13,261 bases of DNA from Nitrospirota bacterium (GTDB taxonomy: Bacteria; Nitrospirota; Thermodesulfovibrionia; Thermodesulfovibrionales; JdFR-85): the NCBI GenBank assembly GCA_013152195.1, contig JAADGU010000033.1, positions 1-13,261 on the forward strand, written 5' to 3'. The position numbers and the translations under genes were made by a program. The notes under the pieces are model-generated. The model was not told where the DNA came from. It saw nothing but the letters and a program-made list of their open reading frames with translations, and made no database searches. Shown in pieces: positions 1 through 7,964 of the stretch. Positions within the stretch are counted from its first letter, which is position 1; the number at the start of each line of letters is the position of its first letter.

Positions 1-1015
1 AGAAAAAGGAACAATATAGAGTTGCCGTTGTTGGCGCAACAGGCGCTGTTGGTGAAGAGATGATATCTGTTCTTAAGGAAAGACACTTCCCTGTGGAAGA
101 GCTGCTACCCTTTGCATCTGAAAGGTCAGCGGGTACAAGAATAGAGTTCAGGGGAAAAGAGACCGTAGTCAGCCTGCTGGAGGAAGACTCTTTTAAGGGA
201 GTTGATATCGCCCTGTTTTCAGCAGGCGGAGAAAGGTCAAAGACCTGGGCACCTGTAGCTGCCCGTTCAGGATGTGTGGTAATCGACAACTCCTCTGCAT
301 GGCGCATGGACCCTGACGTGCCACTCGTGGTACCTGAGGTCAACCCCGGCGACATCAGCCGTCACAAGGGCATAATTGCAAACCCGAACTGTTCAACCAT
401 ACAGATGGTGATGGCACTCAAACCGATACATGATGCTGCAGGGATAAAAAGGGTGGTTGTTACTACATTTCAGTCCGTCTCCGGCACAGGGAAAAAGGCA
501 ATGGACGAGCTTCTCAAACAGACCACGGACATGCTTAGCTCTTCAGGTCTGTTAAGTGTGAGGTCTATCCGCACCAGATCGCCTTTAATGTCCTGCCGCA
601 CATTGACAGTTTCCTTGATAACGGTTATACGAAAGAAGAGATGAAGATGGTCAATGAGACCATAAAGATACTGGGGGATGACTCAATCAGGGTAACTGCT
701 ACAACCGTCAGGGTACCTGTATTCAGGTGTCACTCCGAAAGTGTTAATGTGGAGACCGAAAAGAAGCTTACAGTCAATGATGTCAGGGCACTGCTTGCGG
801 CCTTCCCGGGAATTGTAGTATTTGATGCCCCTGAGAAGAACATTTATCCTCTCCCTGTTGACATGGCCGGAAAAGACGATGTTTATATCGGCAGGATAAG
901 GGAGGATGAATCTATTGAAAATGGCATAAACATGTGGATAGTAGCAGACAACCTCAGAAAAGGCGCAGCCCTGAATGCCGTTCAGATTGCTGAGAAACTG
1001 ATTGAGACTGCATGA
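1..1015 (+). CDS. asd: Aspartate-semialdehyde dehydrogenase, 5' end cut off, one-base frameshift
   Basis: This enzyme reduces aspartyl-4-phosphate to aspartate semialdehyde with NADPH, at the branch point to lysine/diaminopimelate, threonine and methionine. The reading frame is open from base 3, so the start lies just left of the window. The Rossmann motif VVGATGAVGEEM is encoded from about base 30. The catalytic cysteine of NPNCST is codon 390-392, and the substrate-binding histidine of FRCHSE is codon 731-733. Frame 3 is lost near 554-556. The rest of the protein (CEVYPHQIAFNVLPHIDSF onward) continues in frame 2 from 557 to the stop at 1013-1015. Adding one A to the AA at 554-555 restores L-L-K-C-E-V-Y and a normal-length enzyme. 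All active-site residues survive on both sides and the gene is usually essential, so a sequencing deletion is more likely than a pseudogene. No terminator is visible downstream. Confidence 0.95.
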
Positions 1016-1066
1016 AAAACACCTCGTTCCAGGACGTGAGGAAGAGATAAACAAACAAAATTTATA

Positions 1067-1095
1067 TTGTACACTACCTGTTTTTATGTTAAAAT
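1067..1095 (+). promoter_or_regulatory. Sigma-70-type promoter of the HEAT/HD-GYP operon, probably leaderless
   Basis: A -35 box TTGTAC (1067-1072) is followed after 17 bases by a -10 box TAAAAT (1090-1095), which is preceded by an extended -10 TG at 1087-1088. A start point seven bases after the -10 box falls on base 1102, the A of the next gene's ATG. No Shine-Dalgarno sequence is present before that ATG. The rest of the asd-HEAT spacer (1016-1101) holds nothing else I can identify. Confidence 0.6.
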
Positions 1096-1101
1096 TACAG
1101 C

Positions 1102-3246
1102 ATGGCTGACGACAGGGAAAAACTCCCGCTCGATGCGCAATTACTCAGTGAGGCCATTTTCGAACTGAATGTCTCACGCCGCAATGTAAATATCTATCCT
1201 GCAGGTCATCCCTCTGTAGAGAGATCATTAGAGAGGGCATTTAACTGTTTGGAAAAACTCTTCGAACTGAGAGCAGAGATAACCCTCGCTATTGCAAAGG
1301 ACACCATTGTTATTGACAACAATGTCCTCGACAAAAAAAACGCTGCTTACAGGGAATTTGCCCTGCACTTAAGCGGAATGAACCTCGCCTACGTGACATT
1401 TACAACAGGTGTAACAAAAGACGAGCTTTACGAATTTCTCCGTTTTCTGTCAATTGATGCTACCGACCTGCCTCCGGAAGCCCTTCAGGAGGCTGCAAAA
1501 GAGTACAGGCTGATTCACATCAAGACGGGCTTCATAGACTATGGGGCATTCTCTTTCGGTGAAGGAAGGACAGAAAAGGAAGGTTCCGGAACAGGCCTGT
1601 GGGAACGTTACATACGCGGGCTGATTGACGGCACCCTGCAAACAGAAGGAGCCTCAGACGTAATACAGGAAATCCCTCCTGAAACCCTTGCAGAAATGTT
1701 GAACACAACAGATCCCGGTGAGATCAAGGAAGAGAGCTGTGAAAGGGTGATTACCTCTTACATGAATACGTCTCCGGACACAACTTTCTCCAGCAGGGAG
1801 CTGACAAGGCTCATAGATTTTATCAGCAGACTCCGGCCTGAACTAAAAAAACAGTTTCTCTCCTCTGCAGTCAAAAATGTCTCCACGGATATAGGTGCTA
1901 CCACGCGAGCAATCAAAGAGATATCAGTGGACAAGATTATAGAACTGCTCAGCGCTATCGATGAGCAGCAAGTGACCATACCGGCAGCCCTTAAAAACCT
2001 TCTTGACAAGTTTTCAAAATTCTATCAGGCGGATTCTGAAGACACCACCTTTGGGGACAGCATTATTGCAGACGATATATTTCTCTCCCCAGACGTTGTA
2101 AACCTCCTGGGCACAGGTGACTTTGAATCCTATGTGACAGACGTATACCAGAAAGAGATAGAGAAGGTTCTGAGGTTTGATATCTCGGAAGTTGCAGCAA
2201 TGGAATTGGCTGAGCTCACAAGGGCATGCAGCGATGAATATGTAGAGAGATTTTTTAATCAGACAATGCTGGAGCTTATTTCATCTGATATAATCCCGGA
2301 AGAAGAATACGAATATATCGTCAATATGATAAAAGAAGAGGCTGGTCAATTTATAGAGACCGGCCAGTATGGCCAGGTCCTGAAGATACTCAGGGTACTG
2401 GAATCAAATCTGTCTAAAGAGAGATTCCCGGATATAAGTTCAGAGGCCCTCAAGGAATACAAGTCTCCTGAGTTTATCTCCCAGTTCATTGATTCACTCA
2501 GGATTATAGGCAGACAGGCAAGAGAGGATGCCCTGCAATTGTGCGATTATTACGGAGAGCGGATAATATCCCCCCTGATGGATGCACTCGTTGACGAGGA
2601 ATCACAAACAATCAGACATTTTCTCATAAGCCTGATAACACACTTTGGCCCGAGGGTAATTCCTGTTGCCATAAAACACATAAGTGACAGCAGGTGGTTT
2701 GTCAAGAGAAACATGCTGCTCATCCTGAGCGAGTGTGGAACAAAGGAAGTGCTTCCGCACGTCAGGCCTTATTGTCACCACGAAAATCCCAAGGTCAGTT
2801 TTGAGGCAATAAAGTGTCTGCTGAAAGAAGGGGACAGTTACGGGATTAATGCACTCAGGGGATACCTTAATTCGGACAACAAAGAGGTTGTGGAACAGGC
2901 CATAGCCCTTTCCGGCATTTTTAAGGTAAGGGAGGTGATTCCTGATCTCACGCGGATGCTCAGGAGAAAAGGCATCTCCGGCAAGGACATCTACGATAAG
3001 ATCCCTGTAGTGAAAGCCCTGGCCCAGATAGGAGACCCCGGCACTCTGGACACCATCAGGGATGTCCTTTCAATCAGAAGCATCCTTTTTAAAGGCGCTG
3101 TTGAACGGCTGAGGGAGGCAGTATACAGCTCACTCAGGCATTACCCGGTCGAGGAGATTGAAGACCTTATAGAGAAGGGCCTGAAATCCAAAAACGAACG
3201 GATAAGACAGGAGTCCATGAAAATCAAAAAGGCAAGGAGCGGCTGA
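1102..3246 (+). CDS. HEAT-repeat protein with an N-terminal domain shared with the adjacent HD-GYP protein
   Basis: A 714-residue cytoplasmic protein with no signal peptide or membrane segment that I can see. Residues about 20-147 form a domain that resembles residues about 10-125 of the next protein. Both have N-x-x-(I/L)-Y, then H-x-S-V, a D-x-x-V-I strand, an F-x-x-G-(V/I) turn followed by E-L-x-x-F, and end in H-I-K-T-G-(F/I)-I-D. The middle (about 190-450) is helical and unrecognised. From about 485 to 710 there are successive two-helix HEAT-like units, for example around FGPRVIPVAIKHI, SRWFVKRNMLLIL and NPKVSFEAIKCLL, typical of a protein-binding scaffold. The stop TGA directly abuts the ATG of the HD-GYP gene, so the two are very likely co-translated. 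Inference: a scaffold or regulator for the HD-GYP enzyme. The exact function is unknown. Confidence 0.85.
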   Translation: MADDREKLPLDAQLLSEAIFELNVSRRNVNIYPAGHPSVERSLERAFNCLEKLFELRAEITLAIAKDTIVIDNNVLDKKNAAYREFALHLSGMNLAYVTFTTGVTKDELYEFLRFLSIDATDLPPEALQEAAKEYRLIHIKTGFIDYGAFSFGEGRTEKEGSGTGLWERYIRGLIDGTLQTEGASDVIQEIPPETLAEMLNTTDPGEIKEESCERVITSYMNTSPDTTFSSRELTRLIDFISRLRPELKKQFLSSAVKNVSTDIGATTRAIKEISVDKIIELLSAIDEQQVTIPAALKNLLDKFSKFYQADSEDTTFGDSIIADDIFLSPDVVNLLGTGDFESYVTDVYQKEIEKVLRFDISEVAAMELAELTRACSDEYVERFFNQTMLELISSDIIPEEEYEYIVNMIKEEAGQFIETGQYGQVLKILRVLESNLSKERFPDISSEALKEYKSPEFISQFIDSLRIIGRQAREDALQLCDYYGERIISPLMDALVDEESQTIRHFLISLITHFGPRVIPVAIKHISDSRWFVKRNMLLILSECGTKEVLPHVRPYCHHENPKVSFEAIKCLLKEGDSYGINALRGYLNSDNKEVVEQAIALSGIFKVREVIPDLTRMLRRKGISGKDIYDKIPVVKALAQIGDPGTLDTIRDVLSIRSILFKGAVERLREAVYSSLRHYPVEEIEDLIEKGLKSKNERIRQESMKIKKARSG

Positions 3247-4353
3247 ATGGCGTATGCAAAGACGTTTATATCGACATTAATGTCGGCTATCTCAAATTGT
3301 TCACTCTACTCAAAGGATCATATATCTGTGGACAATCTGACAAAAAAGTCCATCGCCATACTGAATGAACTCCTGACAGACAGGGACAGCCTCGAGATAA
3401 TGATAGTGGAGGACAACCTTGTTATAAACAAGGCCCCTGCAAGAAATGCAGGACACCATGGAAGCAATTTAATCAAGAGGCTGAAGCGAAAGGGGATCTC
3501 ACGCATTGATTTTCTAAAAGGCATTTCCTACTCAGAGCTCAAACAGTTCATTGCCGACCTGAGTGATCCCGAAAAAAAGCTGAAGATATACCCGCATATA
3601 AAGACCGGGATTATCGACGTCAGGATAGGGGGAGATAGTCTTGCAAGCAACCTTGAAAACCTCTCATCAGAGCAGGTCGCAAGAGTAAAGGAGATATACC
3701 ATAACATCGCGCCTCACAAGGAGCTCAACATCTCGGGACTTGAGGAGATCGTTGTCAATTTTATCGTCACCTTCAAGCGGGAGGCAAATATCCTTAAACT
3801 GATAAGTCCTGTTAAGGCTTACAGTGAATATACCTACACACACGCCACCAACGTGGCGATCCTCTCCATGTTTCAGGCCGAGTCACTTGGGGCCAGGGAC
3901 GATCTGCTGCACGATATCGGGATAGCAGCCTTACTGCACGATGTGGGCAAACTCTTTATCTCAAAGGATATTCTGGAGAAAAAGGGCAAACTCGACAAGA
4001 GAGAATGGGAAGAAATAAAGATGCACTCTCTATACGGGGCCCGGTACCTTGCAAGAATCTCCGGGCTGACACAGCTTGCAGCTATTGCAGCACTCGAGCA
4101 CCACCTGAGATATGACTGCAAGGGATATCCGCAACTTAATGCAGGCGGCAAGGAACAGCACTTCTGCAGTCAGATTATTGCTACATCCGACTTCTTTGAC
4201 GCCCTGAGGAGCAGGAGACCATACAAAAGAGACTGGCAGATAGAAGTAGAAGAGATCGTTGCACTGATGAAGGAAAATGCCGGATCTGAATTCAACCCTT
4301 TTCTGGTCGATAATTTTTCAAAAACACTTCTGAAGGCATTAAAAAAGGGGTAG
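3247..4353 (+). CDS. HD-GYP domain protein, probable cyclic-di-GMP phosphodiesterase
   Basis: A 368-residue protein. HD-GYP domains hydrolyse cyclic di-GMP or related cyclic dinucleotides using a two- or three-metal centre. The domain spans about 185-365: H199 in THATNVAIL, the HD pair H231-D232 with K235 in LLHDVGK, H260 in MHSLYGA, H285-H286, the G293-Y294-P295 motif and D315/D318 in SDFFDAL followed by RRPY. All expected metal and catalytic positions appear present. The usual HHExxDGxGYP reads HHLRYDCKGYP, so the conserved E and first G are replaced. No receiver, GAF or membrane domain is attached. The N-terminal 125 residues instead match the N-terminal domain of the upstream HEAT protein. 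AGGAG ends seven bases before the ATG, inside the upstream gene's 3' end, so it is translated as the second gene of the pair. Confidence 0.9.
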   Translation: MAYAKTFISTLMSAISNCSLYSKDHISVDNLTKKSIAILNELLTDRDSLEIMIVEDNLVINKAPARNAGHHGSNLIKRLKRKGISRIDFLKGISYSELKQFIADLSDPEKKLKIYPHIKTGIIDVRIGGDSLASNLENLSSEQVARVKEIYHNIAPHKELNISGLEEIVVNFIVTFKREANILKLISPVKAYSEYTYTHATNVAILSMFQAESLGARDDLLHDIGIAALLHDVGKLFISKDILEKKGKLDKREWEEIKMHSLYGARYLARISGLTQLAAIAALEHHLRYDCKGYPQLNAGGKEQHFCSQIIATSDFFDALRSRRPYKRDWQIEVEEIVALMKENAGSEFNPFLVDNFSKTLLKALKKG

Positions 4354-4370
4354 ACGTTTGTCAGGTAATC

Positions 4371-5636
4371 TCAGGCCCTGTATTTTTTTAAGAGTCTCCC
4401 TATCACTTCCAGAGTCTTTAGAACAGCCCCAGAGTTCTTGATATACAGGTCCTTGGCTCTCCTTCCCATCTCTTCTGCACGGACAGCGTCTGAGAGTATA
4501 TCCTCTACTACCCTGTCAATATCCTCTGCTCCTGCCTCAACAGCAGCACCTTCCCTGAAAAATTCCCGTGCAAGTGGAAAGTTTTCCATGTGAGGGCCAC
4601 ACACAACCGGCTTTGCCCAGTACGCCGGTTCGAAAAGGTTATGTCCACCCCTTGGTATAAGGCTCCCGCCGATTATGCAGACATCTGCACAGCCATAGAC
4701 GGATGAGAGTTCACCTATTGTGTCAAGGAGGACAATCTCCTTTCCCCTGACAGCCCCCCCGGACTTTTTAGCAAAACCGGCGCCCCTCTCCCTTAAAAGT
4801 TTTTCAACCTCTCCAAACCTTTCAGGATGTCTTGGAGCGATAACAAGGGTCGCTCCTGAAAATTTCCTCTTTATTGCATCAAACGCATCGAGTATAATCT
4901 CCTCCTCTCCCTCATGGGTGCTTCCAGCTACAATTACCGGACTGCCGAGTTTCTTACACCAGGCCGGGATATCAGCAGGCGGGGTGATATCAAACTTTAG
5001 ATTCCCGGTAACCAGCACCTTTTCTTCAGGTGCTCCAAGGGCCATAATCTTTTCAGCATCCCTGAGGGTCTGCATACAGAAAAAATCCACCATCCCGAGC
5101 ATTCCCTTCATAAAAAAAAGTATCTTCCTGTAACCTGAAAACGAACCATCGGATATCCTGCCGTTTACAATCAGTACCGGGATACCCTCTGACTTTATGG
5201 TTTTAAGCAGGTTCGGCCAAAGCTCTGTCTCCATTATTACAAGCATGTCGGGCCTTATACGGGCTGATGTCCTTTTAATTGCAGACGGTTTGTCAAAAGG
5301 CACATAAATACAGGCCTCATCTTCGGCAATAAAGTCACGCACAACCTTCTGCCCTGTATCTGTAACCGTGGAAACGATAATATCGGCCCCTCCCCGCAAC
5401 CTTTCGATCAGCGGTCTGGCAGCCATTGCTTCACCTACAGAGACAGCATGTATCCAGACTACTGGCCTCTTCCTGCCGCCTTTACGGGTTAATCCTGAAG
5501 GGACAAAGCCAAACCTCTCCCTTAACCACCTTCCCCTCAGATGGGAGGGCCTCTTCAATAAGTGCACAGGCAAAACAAGGGTTAAACTGAAGATATAAAG
5601 AAGGGTGTATCCCATACGCATAAGATTAAATGTCAT
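4371..5636 (-). CDS. waaA: 3-deoxy-D-manno-octulosonic acid (KDO) transferase
   Basis: Transfers KDO from CMP-KDO to the lipid A precursor at the inner membrane, the first step of LPS core assembly. An N-terminal hydrophobic anchor (residues about 8-26) is followed by the family catalytic Glu, E69, in HAVSVGE. Then come TDTGQ, VPFDKP, ETELWPNLL, NGRISDGSFSGY, AGSTHEGEE, APRHPERF and the C-terminal GGSLIPRGGHNLFEPAYW, all standard GT30 (KdtA) motifs. The length of 421 residues is normal. I chose the ATG at 5636, whose A is also the last base of the lpxB stop (TAATG coupling). A GTG at 5651 would add five residues and overlap lpxB by 16 bases. It is the last gene of the minus-strand run and converges on the HD-GYP gene with a 17-base gap. 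Whether it adds one or two KDO residues cannot be read from sequence. Also known as kdtA. Confidence 0.95.
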   Translation of the reverse strand: MTFNLMRMGYTLLYIFSLTLVLPVHLLKRPSHLRGRWLRERFGFVPSGLTRKGGRKRPVVWIHAVSVGEAMAARPLIERLRGGADIIVSTVTDTGQKVVRDFIAEDEACIYVPFDKPSAIKRTSARIRPDMLVIMETELWPNLLKTIKSEGIPVLIVNGRISDGSFSGYRKILFFMKGMLGMVDFFCMQTLRDAEKIMALGAPEEKVLVTGNLKFDITPPADIPAWCKKLGSPVIVAGSTHEGEEEIILDAFDAIKRKFSGATLVIAPRHPERFGEVEKLLRERGAGFAKKSGGAVRGKEIVLLDTIGELSSVYGCADVCIIGGSLIPRGGHNLFEPAYWAKPVVCGPHMENFPLAREFFREGAAVEAGAEDIDRVVEDILSDAVRAEEMGRRAKDLYIKNSGAVLKTLEVIGRLLKKYRA

Positions 5637-6778
5637 TATCCACTTAACCACCCCGACATCTCGCCTATCATCTCTGCAACCCGCCGAGATGCCTTTTTGC
5701 CTTCATAAAAGGACCTGATCTCCCTGAATGACTCCATCATATACCTGTTTACCTGGTCATCGTTTATTATCCGGTCCAGTTCCCTGATAACATTCTCTGC
5801 AGTCGCCTTGTATTGAATCAGTTCCCTAACAACCTCCCTGTCCATCAGAAGGTTGACCAGGCTTATATATTTCACATTAACAAGCATCCTTCCTATAAGA
5901 TATGTGAGGGGAAAGAGTTTGTAAACAACCACCATCGGAACGTTGCAAAGGGCAGCCTGAAGCGTTGAAGTGCCCGATGCTATAAGGGCCAGATCAGATG
6001 CAGAAAGCACCTCGGTAGCCATTCCCCTTACAAACTTCACTCCAAACCCCTCAAGTACACCGGACCATTCCTGAAAATCTAATTCAGAGAGGTTTGGGGC
6101 CATGGGAAGGATATACTGAAAACCGGGATGGTCTGTTTTAAAGCGCTGAACTACACTTACAAACAGGGGCATTAGTCTCTTTAACTCGTGTCTCCTGCTT
6201 CCGGGCATGAGGGCGAGGACCTCCCTGTCAGGCCTTAAGCCCAGGCGTTCCTTGATAAATCCCTTGCTACCTTTAGTATTCTCTATCTCCTCCATTATCG
6301 GATGCCCCACAAATTCACAATCAGCCCCTGCATCCCTGTAAATCTTCTCCTCAAAAGGAAGAACCACGGCAATCCTGTCAGAGAGTGCCTTGATCTTCCT
6401 GATCCTCTTTTTTCTCCAGGCCCATACCTGCGGACTCACATAGTAGAGCACCTTGATCCCGAGAGATTTGGCCCTCTGGGCAACCTTGAGGTTAAAATCA
6501 GGAAAATCTATAAGGACTACAACAGATGGCCTGTCCTGCTCCAGCCTCTCTGTTATCCTTGAAAATACATCCCGAAGGGTTTTTATGGAGGAGACGGCCT
6601 CAATAAGACCAAAGGCACCTGTAATGCCTGCTATAAGCTCTACCCCTTCAGCCATCATCCGCTCACCGCCAACGCCACAGATACTGATATCCTCTTTTAA
6701 AGACCTCAATGCCCTGGCCAGGAGCGCCCCGTAAAGTTCTCCGGAAGACTCACCCGTGACAATAAACACGTCAGTCAT
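5636..6778 (-). CDS. lpxB: Lipid-A-disaccharide synthase
   Basis: Condenses UDP-2,3-diacyl-glucosamine with lipid X to form the lipid A disaccharide 1-phosphate on the inner membrane. Residues 8-14 read TGESSGE, the GT19 signature. These are followed by IDFPDFN (90-96), YYVSPQVWAWRKKRIRKIK (112-130), LPFE (140-143), FVGHP (156-160), MPGSRRHEL (191-199) and ASGTSTLQAAL near the C-terminus. The 380-residue length from the ATG at 6778 matches the family. Reading further upstream in frame would only add about 60 unrelated residues translated from a repeat and the end of the upstream gene. No Shine-Dalgarno precedes this ATG, which is odd for an internal operon gene with a 91-base leader. The gene ends in TAA, whose last A begins the waaA ATG. 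Confidence 0.95.
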   Translation of the reverse strand: MTDVFIVTGESSGELYGALLARALRSLKEDISICGVGGERMMAEGVELIAGITGAFGLIEAVSSIKTLRDVFSRITERLEQDRPSVVVLIDFPDFNLKVAQRAKSLGIKVLYYVSPQVWAWRKKRIRKIKALSDRIAVVLPFEEKIYRDAGADCEFVGHPIMEEIENTKGSKGFIKERLGLRPDREVLALMPGSRRHELKRLMPLFVSVVQRFKTDHPGFQYILPMAPNLSELDFQEWSGVLEGFGVKFVRGMATEVLSASDLALIASGTSTLQAALCNVPMVVVYKLFPLTYLIGRMLVNVKYISLVNLLMDREVVRELIQYKATAENVIRELDRIINDDQVNRYMMESFREIRSFYEGKKASRRVAEMIGEMSGWLSG

Positions 6779-6809
6779 GACAGGGCACGAACAGGCTGTA
6801 AAGCTATCA

Positions 6810-6849
6810 GGCGGACAATCGGGCAGGCGGGCAAACGGGAAGGCGGACA
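6810..6849 (+). repeat. Five tandem degenerate 8-bp units in the gnnB-lpxB spacer
   Basis: Read on the + strand, five consecutive octamers are GGCGGACA, ATCGGGCA, GGCGGGCA, AACGGGAA and GGCGGACA, with core CGG(G/A)(C/A)A at a strict 8-base period. The first and last units are identical. On the transcribed (minus) strand this is a C-rich, purine-poor tract in the leader of lpxB, about 30 bases before its ATG. No gene or terminator is seen in the 91-base spacer. Confidence 0.75.
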
Positions 6850-6869
6850 GGTTATCAATCTTGAATCCT

Positions 6870-7964
6870 TCATGCAACTGCCTTCCTGACTGCTTCGCAG
6901 ACCTTTTCCAGGGCAGACTCGCTGATCTCGGGATATATCGGCAGTGAAAGCACTTCAAGGGAAGCCCTCTCTGCTACAGGGAAATCACCCCTTCTGTATC
7001 CAGAGCCTTTAAGGGCCTCCTGAAGGTGCAGTGGAATGGGATAGTATATTACGGAAGAGATGCCCTCTTCATAAAGGTAGGATTTGATCCTCTCCCGGAG
7101 GGGACTCTTTATGGTGTACTGATGGTAAACATGATAGAATCCCTCCTTCTCCTGAGGGCACTGGACTACTGAACCAAGATGCTCTGTATAAAAACGCGCC
7201 TTCTCTCTCCTCAGAGACAGATACCGGTCAATCCGCTTAAACTTTACCAGAAGGACGGCTGCCTGAATCTCGTCAAGCCTGCTGTTAAGACCAATTGCCT
7301 GGTGGATATATCCCTTCTCTGAGCCATGATTCCTGAGCATCCTCATCTTCCCGGCAATCGTCTCATTATCCGTGGTAATGAGACCGCCATCACCATAAGC
7401 CCCGAGATTCTTGCTCGGATAGAAACTGAAACACCCTGCGTCGCCAAAGCTTCCGGTCTTTCTGCCTTTTATGTGAGCCCCGAAGGACTGGGCACAGTCC
7501 TCTACAATAAAGAGATTATACCTCGAGGCAATTTCCCCTATCCTCTCCATATCCGCCGGCATACCAAACATATGCACCGGCATTATTGCCCTTGTCCGGT
7601 CGGTTATCCTCTCCTCTATCTTTTCAGGGTCAATGTTTAATGTCTCCGGGTCTATATCAACGAATACCGGCTTTGCCCCCTGGTATATGATTGCCTCAAC
7701 CGTGGCAAAGAAGGTAAAGGGCGTGGTTAGCACCTCATCATCCTTGCCAATACCAAGTGTTTTGAGACTCAGGTTAAGGGCATCAGTCCCTGAGGCCACA
7801 CCTACAGCCTCTTTAACGTCGTGGTAGCCGGCAATACTCTTTTCGAGTTCCTCCACCTTGGGGCCAAGGATGTATCTGCAGCTTTCAAGCACATCGGTAA
7901 TCTGTTCAAGTATCTCTTCCCTCAGGGCCTCATACTGAACCTTCAGGTCAACCATTGGAATCAT
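6870..7964 (-). CDS. gnnB: DegT/DnrJ/EryC1-family PLP aminotransferase, probable UDP-3-oxo-GlcNAc transaminase (GnnB)
   Basis: A 364-residue sugar-nucleotide aminotransferase. PLP signatures are ASGTDALNL (57-65), VEDCAQSFGA (154-163) and SFYPSKNLGAYGDGG (180-194) with the Schiff-base lysine K185. HMFGMPADM and the C-terminal PIPLHLQ are also typical. The substrate is inferred from context. The gene overlaps the upstream Gfo/Idh/MocA dehydrogenase by ATGA and is followed by lpxB. This is the type of arrangement known for GnnA/GnnB, where GnnA oxidises C3 of UDP-GlcNAc and GnnB transfers an amino group from glutamate to give UDP-GlcNAc3N. A Wbp/Wlb-type pathway to UDP-GlcNAc(3N)A is the main alternative, but no UDP-GlcNAc 6-dehydrogenase or N-acetyltransferase is nearby. 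GAGGAG five bases before the ATG, inside gnnA, is a strong ribosome binding site. Confidence 0.75.
   Translation of the reverse strand: MIPMVDLKVQYEALREEILEQITDVLESCRYILGPKVEELEKSIAGYHDVKEAVGVASGTDALNLSLKTLGIGKDDEVLTTPFTFFATVEAIIYQGAKPVFVDIDPETLNIDPEKIEERITDRTRAIMPVHMFGMPADMERIGEIASRYNLFIVEDCAQSFGAHIKGRKTGSFGDAGCFSFYPSKNLGAYGDGGLITTDNETIAGKMRMLRNHGSEKGYIHQAIGLNSRLDEIQAAVLLVKFKRIDRYLSLRREKARFYTEHLGSVVQCPQEKEGFYHVYHQYTIKSPLRERIKSYLYEEGISSVIYYPIPLHLQEALKGSGYRRGDFPVAERASLEVLSLPIYPEISESALEKVCEAVRKAVA

Noticed and set aside
683..1054. Antisense open frame over asd and similar long frames opposite lpxB, waaA, trpG and trpE
   Set aside because: They lie fully opposite conserved genes, have no recognisable protein features and no ribosome binding site evidence; they are coding-strand shadows.
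4354..4384. Bidirectional terminator between the HD-GYP gene and waaA
   Set aside because: Only a 4-bp CAGG/CCTG stem precedes the T-run on the + strand, and nothing usable is seen on the minus strand. Too weak to annotate.
6779..6958. Open extension of lpxB upstream by about 60 residues
   Set aside because: It overlaps the 3' end of gnnB, translates the octamer repeat, has no LpxB-like sequence, and the ATG at 6778 gives the standard N-terminus and length.
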